Below are positions 10,450 through 21,340 of a DNA stretch of 64,000 nucleotides, piece by piece. Source of the stretch: Patiria miniata (Eukaryota; Echinodermata; Asteroidea; Valvatida; Asterinidae); NCBI RefSeq assembly GCF_015706575.1, contig NW_024037070.1, forward strand, positions 3,963,874 through 4,027,873. Direction: 5' to 3'. The position numbers and the translations under genes were made by a program. The notes beneath the pieces are model-generated. The model saw nothing but the letters and a program-made list of their open reading frames with translations, ran no database searches and was not told the origin of the DNA. How positions within the stretch are numbered: the first letter of the stretch is position 1; each line of letters starts with the position of its first letter.

Positions 10450-12259
10450 TGGCAGTTCTGTTGATACTTATTTGGGTGTGTCCCAGTCATAATGGTGCAA
10501 CCTGCACTGTACATGTAAGTTTATACCCTCTGACAGCATGTCAAGGAGATTTAAAATAGTACTTTGTGTGAAAAAGAAAATGGCCATGCCCATTGTTACG
10601 AATTGTACTTTCACTTTCTTAACAATGAACATATCAATAAAGAGCATGGACAGCTGAGCACATGAAAAGACCACGGACACCAGTAGTGCACCTTTCTGGT
10701 ACACCGATCATTTCATACGTGTAGTTGGTGTAAGCCAGTCGGGCTAGCCTTCAGCCCTTTCTTCTTGTGTGTTGAACTGCGAGGACACAATATGAAAAGG
10801 AGACATGCCCCACTGCTCAGGAATAAAGCAGCGCCCCGCAGCCCTGTATTTGCAGTAAGGTAGGGCTATATAGAGAAAAATATAATTTAGTTACATTCAG
10901 GAAATTTAATTTTGTTCTCACGGTGTTGGCTGCTAATGGAGTTACATGTATAATACACACCCAAAAAGTTGTTTTCTTCAAACTCTTCGTCTTGGACAGG
11001 AAACTGGAAATGCATGGAAGCCGTAACCGACTCATAACAGGTACAGTGTCTCTTCAGATTTGCCTGTCTGCAGCTTGGCTTGCCAGTTAGGATTCGTTTG
11101 ATCTTCATTTTCTGTGTGGATTCCTGGTTGAAGTTGACAGACCTTCGTTGGGCCAGTACATGTCCATGAACTGTTTTCACTCCACTTTGTGGTACATGTA
11201 CAATGGACGAATGGGACAATGACTCACTGGATTTTCTTTTTTACAAACTTCTTAGCTTTGTCTTGCCACTTTGAATAGGTGTCCAAATGTCTTTTCAGTG
11301 TAACCTTAAACTGCGTATTTGAGTGCTAAGTTTTTAATTTACATATCCTGTACATATGTAATTTGTAAATGAAAATGGATTTGGGAAATTATTGTCAAGT
11401 CATTTTATCCCGTAGTACTGATGTATGATACAGTGTAGACAAGTATGAAAATTTAGATGCTGTGTTAAATAACGATGTATGCAGTTTAAAATTTGTTACG
11501 TGTACTTTACCACACAGTTGTAAGTAAGCATGGTAAGTTACTTTTGTGTATTTTTGGAGGATCTTTTGTTATACGCAGTGTGTTCACTGTGTTGTATCTA
11601 GGTTTAGTTAAATTTTGTCTGTCTACATGTACTTCTGTATAAACATTGGATAATCATCTGAATGTTTAATTTGCTTTGCACATCTGAAGTAATACCAATC
11701 ATTGTTATATCACAGTAATCGATCATGTGTCATGCCACAAACACGCATGTACAGCAATGTACGCGGCGTGCGCGTGGTACATGCGGCGTGCGGCGTGCGA
11801 GTGATGTTCCCCTCGGGGTAAATTACCTTTTTCTTTCCCGCTGTTGAAAATGTCATTTCCACCGTGTCATACTATATTTTTTGTGACCTCGGTATGAGGT
11901 TGCAGCTACGGCTAGTACTACGTAAATCGATGTATGTTTTTATGAGATGTGCCATTGGGGACAGTGAAGCGATATTTCTGCTGTGACGACCATTGTTGTT
12001 TACATCGTTAGTCACACTGTTCATCTTTTTAACTGTGCATATTTTGCTGTAATTTCACCGTAATAATGTTGGCAGGTCGCCTCTAAAGAAGAGGTTTCTC
12101 TCTTGTTCCAGAGACAAGATCAGAAATTTGATTTTTGAACAGGACAGCATTAGCACGAAGAAAAATACGAAAAATTCTGTGCGAAATGTTCACCAATTGT
12201 GTACCGGAACAGGAAGGGACCCATAGTTTCAGACGTTAGTAATCTATTACCGTAACAAA
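10450..12259. other. intergenic, no gene seen
   Basis: Mostly unique, AT-rich sequence; small overlapping ORFs at 10,470-11,220 have no domains. A GC-richer patch at 11,740-11,800 has GCGGCGTGCG repeats. A purine/pyrimidine inverted pair GGTTTCTCTC/GAGAGAAACC-like lies near 12,090. No gene recognised. Confidence 0.4.
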
Positions 12260-12376
12260 ACAATTGTTGCCTGCTGTGATGGGGTCCATGGGTTTTGTAC
12301 ACCCTGGGGGGGGGGGGGGGGGGGAATGGCACCGGAGGTGAACACCATGGACCCTAACACAGCAGGCAACAATTGT
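12260..12376. mobile_element. 117-bp MITE with ACAATTGTTGCCTGCTGTG ends
   Basis: ACAATTGTTGCCTGCTGTG and CACAGCAGGCAACAATTGT are perfect inverted ends; GGGTCCATGG/CCATGGACCC continue the stem. The loop has a poly-G run (about 18 G). No clear target duplication. Confidence 0.75.
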
Positions 12377-12650
12377 ACATGTATAATGCCCAATGATTGT
12401 GAAAGCTGTTGTGAATTAATAATGTCTTTTCGCAGATCTCTGATTGAGTTTTAATGTGTGTTTGCCTTTTCCTATGGATAATGGCGTCAAGTTTTCTATG
12501 GCAGTTTTTGGATCCTCATTTGGCAAGCCAATGGCTTACAGCTGACATTAGCATTGGGCAAAGTGTCATCCGTTCTCAAGGAAAATTCACTGGGGTTAGC
12601 GTATGTGTATTTAGTTCTAAGTCATGATGAAACTTCCCACAGTGATTGGT

Positions 12651-12890
12651 TAATAAAGGTACGGATATACAACATTTGCATAACATCAAAAAACAAAACT
12701 ACCAAATTATTATGTAATACCTTTATTTGACTGTAAGTGAATAAAAGTCTCATGTATCCTATGAAATCATGGCTCCTGGTGTGCTGCCATTTTCAAGAAA
12801 AATGGAATATTTGTGTCGATTTCCAATGACAGTTGGCCGACCATCGTTGGAAAAAATCCTGACCTTTTTCAATTAATAGGAGCAAAGGAA
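12651..12890 (+). repeat. TTAA MITE family 1, partial copy 3
   Basis: It starts TAAAGGTACGG then ATACAACATTTGC, the family end. Further in come GGCTCCTGGTG, TTTTCAAGAAAAAT and TTGGCCGACCATCGTTGG in the order expected of the opposite arm, so part of the left half is missing or replaced. Strongly diverged. Confidence 0.55.
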
Positions 12891-13175
12891 GGTACATGTA
12901 CATAAATGTACAATAAGGGTCCTCAGTAGTGTAGTAGAACCAGACTGAGTGGCTCTGAACTTATACAGTTTTAATGTTGTTATGTTACATGTACTGCTCA
13001 TTTGAGTTTAAAGGTAACATTTTTTTGGGGGGGGGAGGTGCTGAAAGTTAACTAATTTTCTCCTTCACTTTCACCAAGGCAAATCAGTGTTATCTGATAT
13101 AGAGAAACAAATAGAAAAGTTTGTCTGCCCAAGGAGGTTTCCTTCCTCCATGGTCTGTCTTGGTTCTGTATATTT

Positions 13176-13579
13176 GGCCAGCTCCATAATAAAGAGCATT
13201 AAGTCGCACTGTGCATTAATGTGCAATGGCCCGCTCAATGTTGAGAGGCTGAAATTTCGTCAAAATTTGATTTTCATTTATTTTTGTCATGAATGACATC
13301 TTTATCACCTAAAGTTTCAGGGTTTATTCACAGCAATGTTGATTTCGATGTATAAAGCGGGGAAAACCACAATTTTGAGTGCGTCGTGCCCAAATCAGAG
13401 CCAGCGGTTCAAAGCCTGTTTTCTCAGTTGTGTAATTCCAACTCCTAGGAAGTAATTAATATGCACAAACGTCATATCTACAGAACAGGGCTACATGTAT
13501 ATACCAAATGAAAGCTTACGCTGTGGGCTTTCCAACCGTACAATTGAATTTCACTTTTTTCCGACATAATACCCTTTTT
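13176..13579 (-). repeat. GACCGGCTCCAC-family MITE, uninterrupted copy
   Basis: Read on the minus strand this matches the element at 16,046-16,907, with GTGAAATT, AAGCTTTCATTTGGTAT, GATATGACGT and GAGTT.AATTACACAACTGA in the same order. The right arm (ATTAAGTCGCACTGTGCATT) also matches. It lacks the 380-bp insert of that copy, so it serves as an empty-site reference. Outer tips are decayed. Confidence 0.75.
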
Positions 13580-14084
13580 GTACAATGTACATATTGATTG
13601 CGCATTATCTTCCAATTGCAGGACATTGCATGTATCAATCACACACTCTTTCCTGCTTTCAGTCCTTGACATTACTTCGATGATGAGATAAAAACCAGCA
13701 AAGTTTCATCACCACAAAACCTGATACAAATATAAACGTGAACAGGAAAAACCTAAAGTTCAACGTCTGCAACGAAACCGAGAACCCAATACCACAAAAT
13801 AAAACTTGTTTCCATTCGTTGCTCTGTTAAATCTGCGTAAAACTAACGCAGTACCTCCTCATTTCACTTTCTCTTCCTCAAATAGGAAATCTAAAAATAT
13901 GTTGTTTTTTGACCCAATAACATTAATTTGTTCCTGTTGTCTATTACTTTCTCATGTAGATTGCAACTGTGATGACGTGTTCCCATAACACCTTTGGGTC
14001 CGCCCTGCATCGCTAACATCCCCCCCCCCCCTTCCCCTCCAGGACACAGCCAGGTGAACACCCCTGCAGTTGGAATCAACCATG
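13580..14084. other. upstream flank of PPP1R16
   Basis: Mixed unique sequence with a C-rich run at about 14,020-14,040. ORFs on the minus strand are antisense to the promoter/5'UTR and are not called. Confidence 0.4.
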
Positions 14085-14130
14085 CTGCCGGGTCAAAGGT
14101 TATATGAGTCCAACTTCCTGAGGAAGTGAG
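14085..14130 (+). promoter_or_regulatory. candidate PPP1R16 proximal promoter
   Basis: About 310-350 bp before the start codon lie, in order, GGTCAAAGGTTA (14,091-14,102, like a nuclear-receptor DR1 site), an overlapping TTATATG that could act as a TATA element, and ACTTCCTGAGGAAGT (14,113-14,127), two head-to-head ETS-type GGAA cores. The stretch is free of obvious repeats, unlike most of the region. The role is inference from motifs and position; no transcript evidence is available. Confidence 0.3.
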
Positions 14131-14436
14131 GGAAAGGAAGCCAGCCAGGCACAAAATAATAAACCAAAGCGGAGAAGTGTGCGTTAGTTTGCAGTCGGGG
14201 AGCCTAGCGGGAAGGAACAGCAGTTGGGTCTTTCTTCCAAAAGTTAGAAAAAAAACAACCACAGTTTCAGACGAAAGAAGAAAAATAGAAAACAGTAAGT
14301 CGTTCATCTGACTTTCCAATCAAGTGGTATGACAGTAACCTCACCAGAAGTTTGTTGAGTGAACTTGCTGGGCTACTAGGAGTTTTTTTTACTCAACAAC
14401 TAGGAGTTGTGACGAGACGCTCCCCGATCCACAAAG
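14131..14436 (+). other. probable 5'UTR, possibly with a short intron
   Basis: This is the non-coding lead-in to exon 1. A donor-like ACA|GTAAGT at 14,294/14,295 and an acceptor-like TTTTTTTACTCAACAACTAG at 14,384-14,403 would define a 109-bp intron; alternatively the stretch is one uninterrupted leader. The 14,384-14,403 acceptor could also be the landing site for a more distant first exon. The start codon is preceded by CCACAAAG, a fair initiation context. Confidence 0.3.
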
Positions 14437-14692
14437 ATGACCACCCACGAGGAGCTCGTCTTGGAGATGGCCTCGCTAGAGCGGATGAGCGTACAGGACA
14501 GGTTGAAGCTGGCCCGGAAACGCCGGGCCCAACAACTGAAACGATGGGTCGCCAACGACAGAGAATTCACCAAGAGGAGCCGTAAGAGCACCGTGGGCAA
14601 AGCGGGGTCGGATAGTCCCAGGAAGAGGAGGATTAATTTTGCGCACAACATTCAACTTCTGGAGGCCGCTGCCAGGGGGGACATTGATGAAG
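14437..14692 (+). CDS. PPP1R16: PPP1R16 (MYPT3/TIMAP-like) coding exon 1
   Basis: This exon encodes the N-terminus (residues 1-85 plus one base) of a protein phosphatase 1 regulatory subunit 16 family protein. In this family the protein binds the PP1 catalytic subunit and targets it, usually at the plasma membrane through a C-terminal CaaX box, which here would lie beyond the window. Visible signatures are a basic, coiled-coil-like N-terminus, a perfect MyPhoNE motif RAQQLKRW (residues 30-37), an RVxF-type PP1-docking motif RINF (65-68), and the first ankyrin helix, NIQLLEAAARGDIDE (71-85). The start is the first ATG of a frame that aligns with the family N-terminus (MTTHEELV...). The exon ends in phase 1 at GAAG|GTAAAG, and phase and residue match exon 2. 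An ATG-open frame continues past the donor, but that part is intron and looks nothing like the family. Only one invertebrate ortholog is expected, so I cannot say 16A or 16B. Identity is confident; the 5' limit is not. Confidence 0.93.
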
Positions 14693-15569
14693 GTAAAGTC
14701 AGCTATGATCTCTTTGTTTTTCTTTCAGAGTTGAAGTTTAGTACTGCAAGATCCATAAAACCAAACCCCATTTTGATTTTATCTTGGCACCCTGTGAAAC
14801 CCAACAAACTTCAGCAAACTGTGAAGCTTACTGAATCAAGCAGTCGGAACAAAAGGTCTTTTGTTTTGAAACAAAATCCAATAGAATTGTTCCACTGTTG
14901 GATATTGCATGATTTTGCATACAGGACATGTATGAAATTAGGGTTATTCCAAAATGTTCAGTTACAACAAAAAAATATGCCAGAAATGTCAAATTACAGA
15001 GAAAATTAAATGTATGTTGAAATTTTGGAATGAGTTTAGGAATCGATATAAAGTCCACAACTTGATACGAAAATATGTTTGCAACATCAAAATATGGCCT
15101 CAAGGGTGTTTGGGAAAAATCAGTGGACTGCTGTTGGAACATTTAAGCACTGAACTGAACAAAATGCTGTCCTTGGTCCGTTGCAGCTACATATTCCTAG
15201 TAATGTATTGAAATAGAGTGTGCATTGTCATTTTAGCCAGTAACCCGTCAAAATTGTGTGCATCCTGTTGGTGTGGTTGAAAAAAGGGACGAAGCATTGT
15301 TGAGCACCGTTATGGGATAATAATGAGGAAAAGTGCATGAGCACTCCACTTATGAATAATATGCTGTCCACAGTGCGTCTTCCTAAAGTGATTAATATTC
15401 ACAACATAATTTGTCAGCCAGTGCCCCATAATTCCTCCAATTAATGTCACTTGAGTTAATGGTCCGTGCAGAGCTTGGCAGACACAACCAATATAATTAC
15501 ATTGACCCTATTATTTTATTCCCTGGTATTTTGGCTGTAATTTGTAAGGAAATCTTCCTGAATACTTCA
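14693..15569. other. start of intron 1, no repeat recognised
   Basis: AT-rich intron sequence. Overlapping ORFs on both strands (for example 14,828-15,142 minus) are extensions or shadows of exon 1 with no domain. Confidence 0.4.
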
Positions 15570-15850
15570 ATAGACCCCTCTCATAGACGGCCATCTTCCG
15601 AGGAAAACTACAACTGCGTATTCAACACCATCGGGTGCGTGTACCCACAGTCCGACAGTGTGCAAAATGTTCTAAACATGCGCGCATGTTGCTCAAAATT
15701 TCTTCGAAATATGGCGCAGCCCATTCATGAGCGTCACGAAAATTTGACTCCCAAAATGCCGATGCATACATGTGACAATCTGTAGGCAGCTGGCAGTGAC
15801 GTCATTTGAGGGAGGCCTATGGGGACCAATGGGAACCCTTTGCCATTGGC
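15570..15850. promoter_or_regulatory. GC-richer intronic island with CRE and CCAAT words
   Basis: A CpG-containing patch with GGCCATCTTCCG (YY1-like), a perfect ACATGCGCGCATGT palindrome, TGACGTCA at 15,797-15,804 and GACCAATGGG. It lies about 900 bp into intron 1 and could be an enhancer or alternative promoter. Weak outer inverted similarity (ATAGACCCC/GGGACC) leaves a mobile-element origin open. Confidence 0.25.
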
Positions 15851-16045
15851 AATCTTCTAAAATCTTCCTAGAACCTCCTTGTGAATTTTTAAAGTGTCTG
15901 GAAGGGTTAGGGATTGGATAGTGTTATGACCAGTGACAATCCTACTACATGTGCATGTGCATGGTGCCGGTACATGAACATTCTTGCACTGAACGGTTTA
16001 GCTGTATTTCTGTACTTTTTTTCGTCTGATTGTTTCAGTTGCATA

Positions 16046-16907
16046 TGTGACCGGCTCCACTAAAAAGGGTATTACCAGTATGTCGCAAACAAGTGAAATT
16101 GAGTTGTACATGTATATAAAAGTATGTTTGGAAAGCCAACAACTTAAGCTTTCATTTGGTATAGGCCTATAGTAGAGCTCTGTATACCCACTTCCGTTTT
16201 GGAGATATGACGTGTTTACATACTCATTACTTCCTTGGAGTTCAAATTACACAACTGAAATAACAGGCTTTGAAATCGCTGGCTTTGTTGTAGAACAACA
16301 GAACGATGCACACAAAATAATAATTTTTCCACTTTAAGGCCAAAACAGAAAATACTCGGTCTCTGGTCAGACCAAAGTTCCGGAATTGATGTGGCGATGC
16401 GGCTTTTTTTTGGGGGGGGGCTTCTTTTTTTTTCAAGCTTGGATTGTACAGACAAGGTGGGGTACTATTTTGCTTTTTTTTGGGTGTCCTCATGTACATT
16501 GGTGTCCTCCATAATTTGCCTTGGTGCCCTCGATCATTTGCCTTGGTGCAATTTCCCATTCCTTGGTGCTCTTTGGTAAAAAAAAAAATGAGGAGGTGCG
16601 GCAATAGAGGGCGCTGTTGGAGCTACCGCAGAACATTTTGGAAAAAAAAAAGATTGACGCGTATGATTAAAATCGACGCGCGCGCTGACCAGAGACCGAC
16701 TTATTTTTTTTTTGGCCTAATCATCAAAATCAACATTTCTGTGTATGAAACCTACATTTTGTAAAAATGCATGTTAAAGATGCCATTCATGACCAAAAAA
16801 AATGAAAATCACACTTTGACGAAATTTTCACCCTCATGACGTTGAATGGGTTATTACATGATAATGCACAGCGCGACTTAATACCCTTTTTTGTGGAGCC
16901 GGTCACA
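16046..16907. mobile_element. 862-bp TA-flanked MITE with TGTGACCGGCTCCAC ends
   Basis: The ends are TGTGACCGGCTCCAC and GTGGAGCCGGTCACA with AAAAAGGGTATTA continuing the arm, and TA outside on each side (16,044-16,045; 16,908-16,909). It is interrupted by a second element at 16,338-16,717. The uninterrupted relative at 13,176 shows an original size near 400-480 bp. Confidence 0.8.
16338..16717. mobile_element. 380-bp nested Harbinger-like MITE with GGCCAAAA ends
   Basis: Inverted ends GGCCAAAAC...CGGTCTCTGGTCAG and CTGACCAGAGACCG...TTTTGGCC, flanked by a 3-bp direct repeat TAA (16,335-16,337; 16,718-16,720). The homologous copy at 13,176-13,579 has one uninterrupted TATAAAG at this place, which supports the insertion. 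A 3-bp TWA target is typical of PIF/Harbinger. The inner part has poly-G and a degenerate TTTGCCTTGGTGC repeat (about 16,500-16,575). Confidence 0.8.
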
Positions 16908-18050
16908 TATGGCCAGGCCTACAGTTTTGAAAAGGCCAAAATGGAGGGAAAATGCTGCAAAAATAAGCAGCATTGCTATAGGCCTACTGGGACATTTTGT
17001 ATGATCATACATATGTACATGTGACCAAAGCTTTAAAGTGTTCAGACTTGAACTAAGCTATTAAAAAGATTCCAAATTCTGAGATCTGACAAGTACAGTG
17101 TACAGTGTACATGTACACGTATGTAAGTTTCCTGGGAGATGAAAAATATTTGTAAATACTGGTATACATGTACATGTAGTACTGATGCCCCGCTGTTCAC
17201 ATACATGGTATACATGTACAGTAATAAAACATGTACAGTACATGTATACGATGTGCAGGTCTGTATCCAATGCACCCATTCCTACGCGCGTTTATATTAT
17301 AGGAAAAGAAGTGTCAATTATAAATGAAGTCTGCGGGACCTCATCCAATTATTGAGGATTTTTGCTGAGCTGCTCCCAATAACAGGATTTGAGTTAATGG
17401 TGGGAGTTTGTCAAAGCAGATAAGATTATGTCAATAATTGTGTTGATAGATACCAGTATATATATATGGAATATCCTTGTTACATGTAGTTATAGTGGGG
17501 CTGTAGAGTGTTTAGATACGACGGCAAACACAATACTGATAATTTCATTTGGGTCAGGGCATTGGGTGTTTGTTCAGTATTACAGGCTGTGTTGTTATTT
17601 GTAATAATTGCCACATCTTTAATCATTTATTACTTTGGGTTTTACTTGTCTACGTGGTCAATATGCAATTTCGACTTGATTTACAATGTAACTTGCCAAG
17701 TTTACAGTAAAATTATTCAGCAAATATTTTAGTATGTTGAAGTCAAGAATTTGAAGGCCCCCAAAAATGTAATATTTAATTTCTTTGAATATTTCATACT
17801 GTCAGTTTTTAATATCGCCCACTTCTTTACGCCTTTAGGGCACATGGCCCCTGAGGTGAAGCTGAGGGTGTCATGCTGGGCATACATGTAAGGGTGTTCA
17901 AAAATGCCATGTACTGCATGGCTCCACTAAGCACTTGTCAATGTACATGTGGTTTCTGAACATTTCCTATGACACATGTTTTGTAGACGGGGTTAAATCC
18001 TGGACGTCGTATCGCATTAAAGTTGGACACCATTTGCTAAAGATAGATTT
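16908..18050. repeat. intron sequence with dense TACATGTA words
   Basis: Between 17,090 and 17,250 TACATGTA, TACAGTGTA, TACAGTA and TACACG words follow one another with little between them. The rest is AT-rich without recognised structure. Confidence 0.5.
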
Positions 18051-18340
18051 TGCCAATTCAAGGAACAACAATACAACATCTGAAGCAGGTCAACAGAAAA
18101 CTTACCTGTTGCAACTTCAGCTCAGTAGATCTGTTTCATACTTTTTTGGGAAAACTGCAAAAATGCATTTTTCTTGACACAAAGCCAAGGTTTCCATTGA
18201 CAACGCAATGTTTTTTTCCTAACCATTGCAAGAAAAAAGGGTAAAACAATGGTAACTCCTCTTTTCTGGAAAATGACGGCATAGGCCTACTAGATGCAAT
18301 GATTTTACAGGATGCTTGATCCCATTATTTACTTGTTGAA
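18051..18340. repeat. remnant related to TTAA MITE family 1
   Basis: TTGCAACTTCAGC, GGAAAATGACGGC and GATTTTACAGGATGCTT recall the right half of the 6,382 element. TAGGCCTA at 18,285-18,292 replaces family sequence. Heavily decayed. Confidence 0.35.
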
Positions 18341-18697
18341 GGGCCCATTATTTTTTTATTTTTTTTTAATGCAGTCCATGAAATTGCAGCTTTGTGTCCC
18401 ATTTTCAACCTTATTTTCAATTTTCATTTTGCAATTTTGAAGGGAATTTTGGTGCCTTTTTGGTTTTTATACTTATATGCAAATTTCCATATATTCATGA
18501 GCAAAATGTTACGGGTACCAGTACATGAATTTCATCACCTAAATTGCCAGCATTTTGAATATTTTGCTTTCGTAAATTTTCTTTTCTTTGGTGATTCGTT
18601 GTTGTTTGGGGTATGACAGTAAAGCCAATGAGCAAAGTTTTCTCACAGATGTTTTCAATGAGCAAATTTGGGGTTCATAATTTGAACAGAAAACACC
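18341..18697. other. AT-rich intron, nothing recognised
   Basis: T-rich sequence with a 74-codon hydrophobic ORF of low complexity and no domain. Confidence 0.35.
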
Positions 18698-18701
18698 TTA
18701 A

Positions 18702-19171
18702 AGTTGCAGACCAGTAAATAAACTTCCATAGACCCCAATGGTAAATGCTCACACTTCAGAAATTCGGGAAAAATACTCACAACGCTCCAAGGTGTTCGAG
18801 ACACACATCAAATTAAAGCGTATTTCATCACCTTTCATTTTCTTCTCAATTTTTGGTGGGTTAACTGATGACTTTTAGGAGAAATTTCCATCTGAAGATG
18901 ATCACCCCTGAAAACAGTCCTGAAGCCCATCGCCATGTTAAAAAACGATGCCTACACTCCATTGCAAAATAGAGCGCTTTAAGGGTCCCAATTTCATCCA
19001 AATTGAACGGAACTACAAGCTCACAGTCCTGTGCACGGCTTCCACCCATACTTTTTACAAACCCTCAAGTTCATGGCCCACAGCATGCTCACATACTGAA
19101 GATTTTGAGGGCATGCAAATCGTGATTTGGCCGGCGCAGGCAATTTCGGACCGATTTACTGGTCTGCAACC
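18702..19171. mobile_element. 470-bp TTAA-type MITE with GTTGCAGACCAGTAAAT ends
   Basis: AGTTGCAGACCAGTAAAT at the left and ATTTACTGGTCTGCAACC at the right are inverted copies. The left flank is TTAA and the right flank CTAA, an aged TTAA duplication. No coding. Confidence 0.75.
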
Positions 19172-19986
19172 CTAAAGTGAACACTGGTGTCTTCCTGGAA
19201 TGACATCATAGCAACAGCGCCCTCATTTATCAGGAAAAGCATGGACAATTTTAAATGTATAAAAAAAATGCACGTTTCGATCAAATTAACCCAAAAGGGG
19301 TGCCGAATACATTTCATACATTTAAGAGGAGTAGAAAGTTGCACAAAATATGTTCTCAAGTGAGATTCGTTTCATGGGCCCTTTAATACCAGTACAATCA
19401 AGTAGGATTTCATGATACTTTGCCATGTTTTATGTTTGAATGTTTGCAAAGGTTGTCATTTACCTTTAAGAGCTAATCAATCCGATTGCGTACATGCACC
19501 GGTACCCACTGTTCAATAATTGCACTGTCCATCAGGCAGTACATGTACCTGTACGTCATGTACGTCATGCAAATAAAAACAAATTGGCAGCAGAAGTTCC
19601 CATGGTACGCTCACATGGTCTGCGGCATGTGTATTGACAGTTCATATTTTGATACAAGCTTGTTTGGCCCTGCAGGCCTTCAGCGTGTGTTTTCATAATC
19701 GCTAGTACACCACCAATCAATACACATAAATGTTGATGTTTTCTTTCACCCAAGGCAAAGTGCGATCTGTGTGGTACACCCAGACTGATAGGATGTACGC
19801 AATCTGAATACAGACCAAAAAAAATACATTCATAGTGGAGGGGGCCTATATATTGCACGTCTGTTGACATGGATACGGTTGTATAAAAATGTACTTATCC
19901 ATGTACATGTATGTAAACCGGTACATATCGGTACGTACATTGTAAAGTTCAAGAAAATACATATGTAAAAGATCTGTGTTCCAATA
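19172..19986. other. intron, nothing specific recognised
   Basis: Unique AT-rich sequence with scattered TACATGTA/TACCGG words near 19,500-19,560 and 19,890-19,950. The 101-codon minus ORF at 19,565-19,870 has no domain. Confidence 0.35.
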
Positions 19987-20218
19987 GGCCAAAAAAATTA
20001 TAGTTCTGCTTCCGGTTTCCCTACCTACCCTATTCTGACTGCCCCTACCCTAATTTTGTTGTTGGGAAAATTAGAAAAAAACACCCAAAACCATCACTTT
20101 ATACCCTTTTACCCAAACAAAATTGGCCAAAATTATAAAAAAAATTCCCTACCTACATTTACCTACCCTATTTTCGAATGCCATGTTATCGTAAGCAGAA
20201 TTATTATTTTTTTTGGCC
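19987..20218. mobile_element. 232-bp MITE with GGCCAAAAAAATTATA ends
   Basis: GGCCAAAAAAATTATAGTTC and its inverted partner GAATTATTATTTTTTTTGGCC (with CTGCTT/AAGCAG inside). The tip matches that of the nested element at 16,338, so both belong to one superfamily. Flanks ATA/TTA may be a decayed 3-bp duplication. The interior has ACCTACCCTA runs. Confidence 0.7.
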
Positions 20219-20647
20219 TTACCCACCCAACCTAAGAAATCACACAGAACCCTACATGCAAATGTTTTTATTCAGATTTTGTTTTCAATTATTAACCTGT
20301 GATGCTGCCCCACCCTAGTTTTTTTTGGAAATATTTAGTCTGCATTTTGAAAATTAATTTCAATTGTTGTCAGTTGGCTGGCAGTGGGGTCTTGTTGTAA
20401 TGTGTAGTGAAGCCTATTAACGGTGAGCAGCAAATGAAGAAAGAACAGATGATTCCCATGTTAACTGTTACAAATGCATGCCAATATTTCTTTTCAAATA
20501 ATTTTTTTTTAGAGCAAATAGAATTTTAAGATTCTATCCACAACCACGCATTCACCTGGATATGTTTTTTTCAATGTGTGGCTAAATGTACTGTATAAAT
20601 GAATACAGTGGTTGGTGTGTTCATGTACCGGTATGCACATATATACT
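20219..20647. other. intron, nothing recognised
   Basis: AT-rich unique sequence ending in a TACCGGTA word (20,617-20,624). Confidence 0.35.
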
Positions 20648-20888
20648 GGGTCCAATTTCACGGCGCTGCTAAGCACAAAAATTTGCTTAGCACAAAAGTG
20701 TCTGGTTTATAAAAGCAGGTTACCAGCCAAAACTCCATGTGATTTTCATGCTAAGCAAACAACAGCTGAATACTGATCACGAGCAATATACGTCACGTGG
20801 AGTTTTGGCTGGTTACCTGCTTTTATAAGCCAGACTATTTTTGTGCTAAGCAAATTTTTGTGCTAAGCAGGGCGGTGAAATTGGGCCC
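20648..20888. mobile_element. 241-bp hairpin MITE with GGG(T/C)CCAATTTCAC ends
   Basis: GGGTCCAATTTCAC and GTGAAATTGGGCCC at the ends; inside, TGCTTAGCACAAAA, GGTTACCAGCCAAAACTCCA and their complements form a stem almost to the middle. TTATAAAAGCAGG is in both arms. CTGG flanks both sides but too shortly to be sure of a duplication. Confidence 0.8.
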
Positions 20889-21340
20889 TGGTACATAATA
20901 CAATGTACATGTACATGTAGAATGTACATGTACATGTACCGGTATACTGGGCACGTACCAGTACGTGTACCGGTACATGTACATAATTTCAATTACATGT
21001 ATATCAGGAGTTTTAAGGTTTGAAAATTTTACGTACACGCATGTACACATGTACATGTACATGAAGTGAATGACACCTAATGTAAAATAATAGGAAATGA
21101 CATGATTATTTTTTAATTTCCCTGGGTGGGTGTTCAATTCATGTAAACATTGTAAATGTTGTTGGCAACAAATTTTTTCAGTTTTTCTTTCTGTTTTCTT
21201 GCCACTTCCGCGTTTTCATTCCGGCACCGTGCTCGACAGTGAAACTTCATGAATCACTTCCCATACATATACTGCATGCATGTACGTACATGTACACGTA
21301 CATGTATACGTACATGTGTGTATATCCGTGAAATACAGGA
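20889..21340. repeat. TACATGTA/TACCGGTA-rich blocks
   Basis: 20,900-21,065 and 21,275-21,335 are made largely of TACATGTA, TACACGTA, TACGTA, TACCGGTA and GTACGT words in irregular order, not a clean microsatellite. ORFs on both strands are translations of this. Confidence 0.75.

Noticed and set aside
13891-14319. 142-aa minus-strand ORF upstream of PPP1R16
   Set aside because: Antisense to the probable promoter and 5'UTR, hydrophobic and G/S-rich without a domain or splice context.
14437-15009. 190-codon plus ORF running through exon 1 into the intron
   Set aside because: Family similarity stops exactly at GAAG|GTAAAG and resumes in phase at 54,197; the rest is AT-rich intron read by chance.
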